Shown here: positions 34,725-44,449 of the stretch, one piece after another
Position numbering within the stretch: the first letter of the stretch is position 1
Layout: each line of letters starts with the position of its first letter
Assembly: GCA_007115705.1 (NCBI GenBank)
Contig: QXEO01000411.1
Location: forward strand, 8,409,702 to 8,473,701
From: Dactylis glomerata
Taxonomy: Eukaryota > Streptophyta > Magnoliopsida > Poales > Poaceae
Direction of reading: 5' to 3'
Length of the DNA: 64,000 bases
The notes under the pieces: generated by a model
Database searches by the model: none
Told to the model about the DNA's origin: nothing
Seen by the model: only the letters and a program-made list of their open reading frames with translations
Translations under genes and position numbers: made by a program

Positions 34725-34998
34725 CCCCGGTGCATCCCTAATCTATTCGCCGGGGATAACAATGGACAGGGGCCAGCCCATCCGGGGTGGGACCGCCCAG
34801 ACTTATCTCGGCGCATTTTGTTTTGATGCGCCGGCGGTGTGAGAATTATCGCCGGCGCATAGAAGAGTTGTTCGCCAGGGATAATTTTTACCACCGGCGC
34901 ATATGGATGTGTTCGCCGGGGGTATTTTTACCACCGGCGTATAAAATACTAACACGCCGACGATAAGAAGGCTGGCTATAAGCAATTCTCTACTAGTG
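34725..34998. other. right arm of the CACTA element
   Basis: Dense subterminal repeats (CGCCGGGGATAA-like and inverses) lead to the terminal inverted repeat at 34986-34998. Non-coding. Confidence 0.85.
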
Positions 34999-35001
34999 GT
35001 G

Positions 35002-35241
35002 CTTGCAAGCTCCCAGTGAAATGCGATTTCCACCGAGCAATGTGCCGCCGAAGAAGCAAATCGGCGGCGGCGTCAAGGGAGAGATGGCGGCGTCAGATGA
35101 TGAGGCACCGGTGTTGGCTAGAATGGCGGCGAGGCAAGGTTACTATGAAGGTGGCTTGGTAGAGGAGAGATCGAGGCGTGAGGCTGCCAGAGGAAGAAGA
35201 AGGAGCGGAGGTTAAATGGGGATAAGTTACCCCCGCGCCCC
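35002..35241 (-). other. leader exon of the Transposase_28-type gene, separated by the CACTA insertion
   Basis: Downstream of the minus-strand TATA box is a pyrimidine-rich leader (CTCCTTCTTCTTCCTCTGGC) running to the insertion site. It joins, across the CACTA, a short exon end with donor GGTGAGC at about 17610. I see no convincing start codon in it, so it is called 5' untranslated. Confidence 0.45.
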
Positions 35242-35249
35242 TATTTATA
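35242..35249 (-). promoter_or_regulatory. TATA box of the Transposase_28-type gene
   Basis: TATAAATA on the minus strand, in GGATATAAATAGGGGCGCGGG context, faces the antisense gene. It is the same octamer found before the B3 gene of Tat-type element 1. Now 17 kb of inserted DNA separates it from the ATG. Confidence 0.6.
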
Positions 35250-35710
35250 TCCAAGGGCGGCAGACCGTGGGCGTAGTAAAAACTGCCCCACTAACGCGAC
35301 AGTTGCAGCAGGATGTCGCCATGTGGAGGCATGTTGTGGGGCGGCGGTTCAAATAACCGTGCCACGACGCGCACTATATCAGTAATGATAGCAGTTACCA
35401 AGAAATAGCAATGATCACACTGCAAACTGTCACTTGATGTGACCGTTCCCAGTGGCAGAGTAGTTATGAGTTCCGAGGCAAAATGTTGGACTTGGCTTCT
35501 CGAGGAAGATTCAGCTAAGTGCCGTCATAGAAAAAGAATGAATGTTTCCGTCCGGAATAACTTCAGCGTTGGCTGGCATATAAACAGCTGGCCGACACAT
35601 ATGTTAATCTCTAGCATATATAAGAGCCGGGATGTTGTAAGATGAGATTATACGGTGAACCTGCCAAGGCCCCTCAGTTGAAACTGGGGGACCTCGATAG
35701 CTTCGGGGAC
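35250..35710 (+). other. 3' non-coding region and polypurine tract of Tat-type element 3
   Basis: No gene. It ends in GAAACTGGGGGACC and GCTTCGGGGAC (35700-35710), a purine-rich tract directly before the presumed LTR. Confidence 0.5.
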
Positions 35711-36630
35711 TAATATCGAGGGAATGACCCCCGGTAGGGTCAAGAGACTAGAAAGAGATAAGATAAAAGGTTGACTTTAATAGGTTTGGCTAAAGTTGGG
35801 CCTGGTCGGCATATAGAAGTCTCGGCCAGGCCAGCATATAAGAGATGTCCTGGCCAGTACTAAGGAATGTCGGCTTAGCCGGGATATCAAGTATAGTATG
35901 ACAGCATGTATAATATGCCGACCTAACCGAGTTGATGTATTATGCAGGAACAGGAGCAGGCCGGATTACCTGGTCAGGGGTCAGTGATCCGGCATATGAG
36001 TCCGGGGTATGGCCAACGGTTATATCCTAGACACAGAAGTCAACCGAAGGGTCATGTCCCTACAATCAAGGAGAGAACCTTCCCAGGCATGGGGGAGGAT
36101 GATGATGACAGAGTGCACAGTGGTGGTTCCACCACTGTGCTAAGGACTATCCTTACTGCCACAGTGGAGTAGTCAAGGTCAAGGAAGTACAAGGTACAGG
36201 GCCAGCATGAGTCATCGAGAGCAATCAGGAGAAAGTCAAGGATGGCAGGGCTCGTCGCCTTGTCCTATTTGGAATGTAGCATATGTCACTTACCTCTTGG
36301 TGACCATTGTAGCCCTGGGCACCACTATATAAGGTGGCCTAGGGAGCCCTAGCTTAGGGTTGGTCACTCCTTAGTCTCACAGTTAATAGTTCATCTTCCT
36401 GCTCTCACAGAGAGCTTGGAAGCACCATTGTTGTACCTCCAACAATCCATTTGTACAGATAGTAGTGCAGGAGTAGGGGTGTCATCTACTTACGAGAGCC
36501 CCAAACCTGGGTAGATTCTTGTGTCCCATCTGTCATGCTTCTCAGTGTGTTTCCCTCTCCCGAATCCTCCACTGCTAGTTCGGCCCCAACTTAAGCCATC
36601 CCATGGCATATGTTGTTTCACCACGACGAC
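35711..36630 (+). repeat. 3' LTR of Tat-type element 3 (limits approximate)
   Basis: It begins TAATATCGAGGG, probably a mutated TG start, then GACCCCCGGTAGGG. A + strand TATA box (TATATAAG, 36326-36333) and a downstream leader (CCTGGGTAGATTCTTGTGTCCC) fit a + strand LTR. The end is uncertain; CACGACGACA near 36620-36630 is my best guess. No partner LTR is present. A 12-bp perfect palindrome lies at 36115-36140. Confidence 0.5.
36326..36333 (+). promoter_or_regulatory. TATA box in the Tat-type element 3 LTR
   Basis: TATATAAG about 615 bases into the LTR, in the context CCACTATATAAGGTGG. It supports + orientation. Confidence 0.5.
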
Positions 36631-37858
36631 ACTTGCCCAGTGTCTAAGTCTATCATGTGTACCACAGGGACCGGAGGGGATGGACCAGATGACCGTGCAT
36701 CGGCGCATCTCGAGAAGAACGGCGCTGCCGGCCAACGTTGCAGGCCGGCACGGCTGAAAGACGGTGTCATGGGAAGTTTTGGTACACGGCCTGGTTGACC
36801 ATAGGTCCGTCTCTAGTAGATCAGCGGCGACGGAGTCAGGGGCTGGCTGCTGGATTGAAGGCGACTCTTAATTTTGGTGGAGCGTTTTGAAGCGTCTGCG
36901 CGCGTTAATTTTGGCGCTCTTTGGGGGTTCACTAGATTTCTCATAGGAATTAACTATCGATTTTCTCCCTCTCATTGAGATATTTGTTTTGAATCCAACG
37001 CAGCTACAACATGCAGGTTGGGGGGCCAGTGACCGCCCAGCATGGTAGGATCGAAACACACTGGAATTTCACAGGTTTGCCGGTGCAAAATTAAAAGAGG
37101 ATTGTAAAGTAACATGGTAAAATACAGGCATGGTTGTGTGGATGAAGAAGCGCAGGAAAAGTGGCTCGCTCTTACTCACTTGAGTCTAAAAACAAGGTTG
37201 GATTGAATGTTCAAATTCATAGGGAATTGAGGCATAGGTGTCCATCAATAGAAAATTCGGTAGCACCATTCCCTTGATCCAAAGGCAGTCTAGCCATAGG
37301 ATTTAAGTTGTTTTCCTCAGAAGTCAATGATACGAATCCTACTATTTCTATGAAATAATGCCTTCTTAAGAAGGAGCCTAGGATATAGCGCCCCACACCC
37401 CAACCCACCACCAGTTTAGCCCAAATGTTTCAAAATTTAGCCTTATCGGCCCATTCCCTCACAAACACCTAGCATGAGGTCTCTAAAAAAATCCCTCAGC
37501 CTATCCTATCCTATTTGAACAAAACTTGTCTCAATTTTTTTGAAAAAAACTTGTCTCAATTTTTTTGAACAAAACTATGTACTAGCAACATACTTCTTAA
37601 GAATCTATCAGAAATGTGCCTTTTAAATTTCGATGGATATGAAAAAAATACAAGGAAGGACAAAAATCTTCTAAGCAGATAAAATAAGTAAGCTATATAA
37701 GAACTATACCCAGCTTATGAAGAAGCACTACAAAATTGTTGTCTGTGTATTGGTAAGGAACACTACAGGCATGTTCTATGGTCTCGCGTTCAAACCATAG
37801 TTTTTACATCCTCAACTAATATTCGATCCCATGGAACAACATCATTATGTAGAGAGAG
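36631..37858. other. unclassified accessory DNA
   Basis: About 1.2 kb without a recognisable gene. GC-rich to about 36900, then AT-rich, with a near-exact tandem copy of a ~30-bp phrase at about 37515-37570 (CTTGTCTCAATTTTTTTGAA units). No transposon termini were found. Confidence 0.5.
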
Positions 37859-38622
37859 TCTGACATCCTGGACCCATCCATAAGCAGCGCCCTCAATATT
37901 ATCAAGTTCGAATTACATGGGCAGGTTCAAACATTAAAAGTCAAGTATGCATCAATCACGGGGAACAAAATAAATCAATAGAGGACACATTTTTTTTCCA
38001 GATGGTCTGACATCGGGGACACACCACTCAGCAGCGTCCATCCACCTTATCATGTTTGAATTTCAGTGGCAGGTTCAAAGTAGCCAAGTAGCCAGTATTC
38101 ATCGGAAAAAAATAAAATTCACATAGCACACGTATTTTTTCAGATATTCTGACATCTGGGACCGACCAGTCAGTAGCGTCCCTCAATTTTATCAGTCGAA
38201 TTTCAGGGGCGGGTTCATAAATAATAGCCTAGTAGTCAGGATTTATGGGGAACAAAAATAAAATTCAGATAGCACACGTATTATTCAGATATTCTGACAT
38301 TTGGGACACACCCGTCAGCAACGTCTCTCAACCTTATCAAGTTCGAATTTCAGGGGTGGGTTCGAAAAATAAAATCCAGTAGCCACCAGATAGCACACGT
38401 TCATTGTTCAGAGAATCTAACATTGGGGACCCATCTGTCAGCAACATCCTCGACCTTAATAGATCCAGATTTCATGGGCGGGTTTGAAAATAACATCCAG
38501 GTAGCCAACAATCACGGTGAAGAAAATAACTCAACATAGCAGAAGTTTCTTGTTCAGAGAGGCTGACATCAAGGTCCCACCAGATAGCAGCGTCCATGAA
38601 CATTATCAACAGTAGTCATCAA
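37859..38622 (+). repeat. tandem repeat, ~145-bp unit, about 5.5 copies
   Basis: The unit anchor TCTGACAT recurs at about 37859, 38006, 38149, 38293, 38416 (as TCTAACAT) and 38562 (as GCTGACAT), spacings 147, 143, 144, 123 and 146. Each unit continues with GGGAC(C/A)CACC, a CAGCAGCGTC core, TTATCAAGTTCGAATTTCA and GGCGGGTTC. Units are diverged but clearly homologous. The array ends just before the Helitron-like hairpin. Confidence 0.85.
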
Positions 38623-38644
38623 CCCGTGCTCCTGCATGGGCTAG
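38623..38644 (+). other. Helitron-like 3' terminus (hairpin plus CTAG)
   Basis: CCCGTGC and GCATGGG form a 7-bp stem (one G-T pair) around a TCCT loop at 38623-38640. CTAG follows at once at 38641-38644, then T. A short GC hairpin before CTRR with a T on the far side is the 3' signature of Helitrons. The 5' TC end was not found, so the element's extent is unknown; the tandem array upstream would be its 3' part. Confidence 0.5.
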
Positions 38645-40034
38645 TAATTAATTATGAAACTTTTTGTTCACATGAAAATTTTAGGTAGCATAGAATTCAG
38701 TAAAACTGATTAATTACATAGTCATAAGATAAAGGTATGACAATTATTATATCTTATTACTCAAGATAATCATTAATTAAATATTATGCATAGCATTCCA
38801 GTAATTGATTGTGTATTAATCAATGTTTTCAGCTAAATGTTTTTGTAAAGTGGCATAGTGGAAATCAAGAACCTTATAGACATTATGAAAAGAGGATAAA
38901 CTCAACATTCCCATTTAGTTGCGCAGTCAGATTTAGCGTCCGATGTAGATTTTACTCGACGGATGGAAGCCAAATTTATCCAATATACATATTAGCATTG
39001 TCAGACTGACTGAATCATAATTATTTGTAATTATAGGATTTCAAGGAAAGTAAGCTAGCAATTGGCAATGTCATCACGTCTCGATTGGTCCACAGAGATC
39101 ATGGATAACGTGATTGATCAGCTAAAACACGAATGATTATGTATCACATCCCAAATATTTCATCATTACCCAAAACACATGTGTTTGTGTAAAATTAAGT
39201 CAAACATGGCTCCATGCTTACTAACGCATGGAGTGCCACATGAAAAATAATAATCCGTTATCCACGAAAGTCGTTATCCAAGAAAGCTAAACTATTTCTT
39301 GTTTGGCCTCAAGGCTAAGAGATCTAACAGTACTATATTCAAGGACCCAACAATGCAACATTCTTTAATCAATTAGATACCGCTGCCAATTTGAGTTGCC
39401 CAAATTTGATGGCTTAGAGTGTGCACAATGGGGCAAAATGTGCGCATTTCTTGAAGTAAATGTCATCAGACTTGAAAATTAAGGTCTCCATATTGTCATC
39501 AAATTTCAGATATTGATTTCCATGATACCGCACCCCAGGTGGAATGAGGGCATTTTATTTGTCAAAGTTTGTATAACTCAGGAACAATTCCAGATTGTTA
39601 CAGGCACTAATATTGAAGGTAGTGCACTTGCAACTAAGTCAGCTTCAGTATCGGCGACACACAGCTTATAAGGCACTAAAAATTTAATATGCTTTAGTTA
39701 TGAAATCCAGTTTGAAAATTTTGGGTACTTCTACCAAGTATTGATTTGACCTCCCAGATTACTTTTGTGTATAATTTTGTGATATTACAAATCTACATAG
39801 TAGGAGGGGGGTATCAAAGTACGCAACAAAATACAGTAAAGAGTATAGAAGTAGCCTTGCAAATATCCTCTAAGAGCTCTAAGCTCCCTAGGATTGAGAG
39901 CTTTAGGTTGAGTAGCATGTCACTATCATGGGTCCCATTTGCTAGGGAATTTGAATTTTGCTTGTGACATTGATTTTTGTTGGGCCTTGCTGCTATTTTT
40001 TTCTTTAAAAAAATTGGTGAACTATTAATACTTA

Positions 40035-40469
40035 TCAACAATAGTACAAGCACCCTAGAAAGTAAGAAAAAAATACAAATAGGTTTCTTGACCATCCAAC
40101 GACGACTAAGGACGCTAACATGAGCCGAAGGTGCGCCATGATTCTCGGTCCTCCATTTGCTGGAGCCGGGCAAAGCTTTCCGTAGTAGAAACCACATCCC
40201 TCGCATCGGAGGTGGAGCGGACCGGCGACTTCCCCGGCGAGGGCCAAAACCCTAGAAGCATTTTGGTGATTGCGCACATCCTTGGAGCTCATGTACCGGT
40301 TCGGCTCGCCATCGTTTTGATCGTGGGATCTGATCTTTCTTATCTTCTTCACCACCACCAGACAGACAACATGTTGCACCCACATGCAAAAACATGTTAA
40401 ACACGCATTGTATATATGATCATCATGTTGATGACAAGTCCAAATACACACCATCGAATCAATAAACAA
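40035..40469 (-). pseudogene. unrecognised gene-like fragment
   Basis: A minus-strand frame whose middle (about 40110-40310) has plant-exon-like composition and the phrase RVLALAGEVAGPLHLRC. The N-terminal part is AT-rich and unlikely to be coding. I recognise no family. It could be a captured leader and first exon from a host gene inside a transposon. It could equally be chance. Confidence 0.25.
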
Positions 40470-41803
40470 GTCACAAGCAATCGGTGATAGAAGCTGAGAA
40501 CGGCGCAGCAGAGCGCGCTAGGACCGTCTAGTATATCACTACATATAATACTTCACAGGATATATACATAGACCCTAATGATTGAAGAAGTTCAGATAAA
40601 TTCATTTTATGAAAGTAAATTAGCAACACAGATGATTAAAATAAAGTAGATCCATTTTAGGGGAACACATCAGTCATCCCAGAAATTCTAATAGTGCATG
40701 TTCTAGATCAAAAATTTTGAGCAATGTCTCACTAAATGAAATATGTGTACAATCTTCCACTATAGCTCCATATAGCCGACCGTATCGCGATATTGCTTTG
40801 CTATAGCGTATTTTATGGGCTTCCTTATTTTGTTATAGCATCCTATTTAAAAACATTATTCTAGATTCACAACTATAAATCAATGAACAGCTCATAAAGC
40901 ATTGTGGGCAACACGTTCTAAAATATCCAACCCTTAAGTCACAGCCTTAATCAAGTCATCTAGTGGAAATCTCAGCTACAAAGGAGACAGTCATGGCAGA
41001 CAACAATGAGCGAAGAAAGTAAGACAACAGAAATCAGCCAATCTGTTATGACCGAGGAAAGAAAACACATCGTTACCTAACAAATTGGGACGGTATTTTA
41101 AATAAACTACTGATAATTTTTATCTTGGTTCTATCCTCTGAGTGGAGTTGTGGTATTATAGTTCACATACTGATTAATGTGGCTCAAAGACTGCCGGTAA
41201 ATCATTATGTTGATGATGCAACAACTTTCCCACCATAATTATCAGTCTTCAGTTCATATGAATCTCATGATTTCTCATAATTCATTGTCTCTCTTTCCAC
41301 TTTCGACATTACCACAACCTATTCTCAATGCTTGCGATAAAAGTTGAAACAAAAGGTCATATTTTTGTATGGGAATAATATTGTCCCATTCTATAATTAA
41401 AAAGGAAGCTTAAGCAGGAAACCTTACAGTTTCGTGTTTGTGCAATTTCTGCATTATGGCCTCCTCTTATCTTCTTTCCCTCTAGGCCAGAAGAATGCAG
41501 TCATGTAGTTCAGCTACGCGCAATGAATAAGATAACCAATTGAGTGTAACTGGTGATATTAACTAAGGAAAGTTTTAATCTATATTTTGGCTAGAAGAAA
41601 TTGTGTGGAAACGCTGGTCACGAGAAGAATAGGCAGTATACTGAGATTAATTAAAATTAGAAGGCACTTGTGAGAAAATAGACAGGTGGAGCAAGGCAAC
41701 GGTGGATACTACGCACAAGCTAGCGAGAATCAATCAGCATCAGTCTCACCTTACTGCTCCCATCATTGTGATCACCATACTCTTTGTTGCCTCCACTCCC
41801 GAA

Positions 41804-42106
41804 TCAATCACGCTGCTGCTCATATGGAATTGGAGCGAGAAGAACGTGTGTCGAGATGTCATCAGGAAGAGCATCGGGTCCGGCGATGACGTCCGATGAC
41901 GGCGTGCCTACCATATGCGGCGAGAGCAGTAGAGCGGCAGTTTGCTGATGCCATGATGGGGATATGACAGGAAACTGGAGGAGTAAGCTTACAGTCATGG
42001 CGTTGATGATCGACCATCGAGGAAGTTGGCCATGAAGTGCAGGCGGCGGCGGAGAGCTGATATTACTTCTAGGGCAGGGGACCGTGAGATGTCTTTGTTT
42101 TTTCAA
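41804..42106 (-). pseudogene. possible F-box-type N-terminal fragment
   Basis: The frame ends with GPDALPDDISTHVLLAPIP, which resembles the start of plant F-box domains (LPDD followed by a hydrophobic helix). Nothing downstream continues the domain. The N-terminal ~60 residues are Pro/Ser-rich and unmatched. If real it is a truncated, captured fragment; the match is only ~20 residues long. Confidence 0.25.
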
Positions 42107-42326
42107 TGCGACATGCAGCTTGGTAGAGTCCTTGTATGTGACTACACGTTATTAATCTAATGGTGAGAGATGGAGCATAGGATTATCCCACGGATGATAT
42201 TTTTACCGCGTGAGAGTTAACATGGAGCCTCGTATGGTGCCTCTAATTAGTAAATATGAGATATAAGATATAAGATATAGCATATATAGCACAAGTATAT
42301 ATAGCACAGGTTTGTTTTTCAGAGAG

Positions 42327-42640
42327 GCTGACATCAAGGACACACCCGATAGCAGCATCCATGAACATTCTCAGCATAGTAGATGTTTCTTGTTCAGAGA
42401 GGCTGACATCAAGGTCCCACCAGACTGCAGCATCCATGAACATTATCAAGGCGAGCGGTTTCGAAAAATAAAAGCAAGTAGCCAGCAATCGTGTGGAACA
42501 AATAATCGAACGGAGAGGCTGATATCGGGGACCCACGGTCCAGACCATAGACTGTTAGCATCGAGCAACGTGAGCTTGGTCATGGGAACGAAAAAACAAG
42601 TCTGCTAGAGACACTGACATCACGGCCCCACAGGCTGAAA
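42327..42640 (+). repeat. degenerate second block of the ~145-bp repeat family
   Basis: The anchor GCTGACATCA recurs at about 42327 and 42402, and again as GCTGATAT (42518) and CTGACATC (about 42612). The second unit is close to the last unit of the array at 38562 (shared TTTCTTGTTCAGAGAGG and CATGAACATTATCAA) but continues beyond the point where that copy meets the Helitron-like hairpin. It is therefore an independent copy of the same family. Confidence 0.75.
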
Positions 42641-42649
42641 AGGTCGGTT

Positions 42650-42865
42650 AGAGTCCAAAATCGGAAGCAAAATCAAAAACTTGACATCTACCATGCGCTG
42701 GTCGACCATCTAGATTTGCCCTAATCTCTGGCAGTAGAGGGCCTCGGAAACGAGAAAATATAGTTTTTCCATCTACCACGAAACCGACCAAAATCATGGT
42801 AGAAGGGGGGCTTCAGCAACGACCGAAAGTGCTAGTCGTGGTAGATGGCCACTTTTCTTCTAGTG
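42650..42865. mobile_element. CACTA transposon end fragment
   Basis: Ends in CTTTTCTTCTAGTG at 42865, the inverse of a CACTAG terminus. It is preceded by subterminal repeats of the form CCATCTACCACG / CGTGGTAGATGG (about 42690, 42770, 42835). No matching left terminus or 3-bp duplication was found, so it is a truncated end. Confidence 0.6.
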
Positions 42866-43050
42866 TGCGCACATCGACATTCATAAGATGGGTGAGAACT
42901 ATTCGAGCAGCTGGAACACTAAGGTTGTCTTGACATATTATTAAGATCATCTTAAGTATGGGACACAAGAATCAAAATATTAATGGGAATTGCAAAGCAT
43001 TGTGATTGGCAAGATGGCATACCGTGCATACTCCTCTAACATGTGGTGTC

Positions 43051-44449
43051 TGATGACCCACAAGTATAGGGGATCGCAACAGTCTTCGAGGGAAGTAAAA
43101 CCCAAATTTATTGATTCGACATAAAGGGAGCCAAAGAATATTTATAAGCCTTAACAGATGAGTTGTCAATTCAGCTGCACCTGGAAACAGACTTGCTCGC
43201 AGCGGTTTATCAGTAGCAACAGTTTTATAGTGGTGACAGTAGTAAAATAGTAGCAACAATAATAAAGTAAAGATTGTAATAGTAGCAATAGTAAATAGTA
43301 GGATTAAATAATGTAGGCATGGGGATAGATGTATGGGCGTTGATGGATAAGATAATTCATGAAATCAGTAAGACATGGGCAATTGCAGATGAATAATGAT
43401 AAAGCATCCTAGTACTAAACAACCATAGGCATATGTTCCATAAATAGTCGTACGTGCTCGCAATGAGAAACTTGCCCGACATCTTTTGTCCTACCAGCCT
43501 GTTTGCAGCAGGGCCTCAAGGGAATATACTGGTAATTAAGGTACTCCTTTTAATAGAGTACCGGAGCAAAGCATTAACACTCGGTGACCACATGTGATCC
43601 TCACATCATAGCCATCCCCTCCGGTTATCCCAATTGCTGTCACTTTGGGGCCTCAGATTCCGGACAACAATATGTGTATATAACTTGCAGGTAAGATCAT
43701 AAACAACAAGTATCATCATAAAACAATAACAAGTTCAGATCTGAGATTATGGCACTCGGGCCCAAAGTGACAAGCATTAAGCACAACAAGTTGCAACAAT
43801 GTCATAAGCAATAATAATAGATACTAGGCACCATGCCCTAACAATCTCATAGCAAATTACATGAATGATCTCATCCAATCCCTACCATCCCCTTTGCCTA
43901 CAGCGGGAATTACTCACACATGGATGGGGAAATCATAGATGGTTGATGGAGAGAAGTCGGTGATGATGGTGATGGAGATCTCCTCCAAATCCCTGTCCCG
44001 ACAGGGTGCCAGAACGGAGTTTCTGGTTCCGAATCACGGTTTCTGATGGTGGCGGCACAGCGGAAGTCTATCTGGGAAAAATGCCGAACCCCCGATAGTT
44101 TTAGGTTGAAGGGTATATGTAGGCGAAAAGGGGGGCTCGAGGAGGCGGCTGGGGTGGTCTCACCACCCCCTGGCACGGCCAGGCCTGGGCCGCGCCCCCT
44201 GGTCGTGAGCCTGCCTCCCAGCCCCGCTCCGTCTCATCTTCTGGCTCCGTGGGTCTTCTGGTAAAATAGCAATTTTGCAGCATTTTCCGGGATTTTTCCT
44301 GAAAGTTAGATTTCTGCACAAAAACAAGACACCAGGGAAATTCTGCTAAAAATAGCACTAGTCCGTGTTAGTTGTATTCAAAATACACAAATTAGAGGAG
44401 AAACAATAGCAAAGGTGTTCGGGAAAGTAGATACGTTTTGGACGTATCA
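43051..44449 (-). repeat. 3' LTR of element B
   Basis: 1399 bp and highly similar to 57593-58990, with scattered substitutions. It reads TGATACGTCC at its minus-strand start. The Athila-type termini resemble those of element A. Confidence 0.95.

Larger units (their letters stand above)
17645..34998. mobile_element. non-autonomous CACTA transposon with nested insertions
   Basis: The left end is CACTAGTAGAGAA at 17645 and the right end is its perfect 13-bp inverse at 34986-34998. Both are flanked by the 3-bp duplication GTG (17642-17644 and 34999-35001). Many subterminal copies of CGCCGGGGATAA or its inverse occur in both arms (17650-17870, 20910-21000, 34725-34970), typical of transposase-binding subterminal repeats. 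Without Tat-type element 2 and the Harbinger element, the CACTA proper is only about 1.4 kb and has no transposase gene. It sits in the leader of the Transposase_28-type gene. Confidence 0.9.
13020..36630 (+). mobile_element. Tat-type element 3, 3' portion, outermost layer of the nest
   Basis: What remains is an antisense multi-exon gene (13020-17329, leader to about 35250), a polypurine-like tract GCTTCGGGGAC (35700-35710) and a + strand LTR (about 35711-36630). This order (antisense gene, polypurine tract, 3' LTR) is the arrangement seen in Tat-type elements 1 and 2, so I infer a third Tat-lineage element in + orientation whose gag-pol, expected left of 13020, has been lost. The CACTA element 17645-34998 and its contents are inserted in the middle. 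The family assignment rests on layout and the Transposase_28-type gene, not on pol. Confidence 0.5.
38645..42326. other. unclassified AT-rich accessory DNA with weak gene fragments
   Basis: Mostly AT-rich without transposon genes. Two GC-richer islands look like plant exon or leader pieces on the minus strand, at about 40100-40330 and 41800-42110 (listed separately). A second possible Helitron 3' end (CTAG at 40528-40531 after a GCGC-rich stretch) is too weak to call. An AT microsatellite of GATATAA units lies at about 42255-42305. Confidence 0.5.

Noticed and set aside
37859..38622. CRISPR-like spaced repeats
   Set aside because: Units are ~145 bp, diverged and contiguous, in a plant nuclear context. 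They are a minisatellite, not a CRISPR array.
40528..40531. CTAG followed by T as a second Helitron 3' end
   Set aside because: The upstream GC-rich stretch does not form a convincing hairpin.
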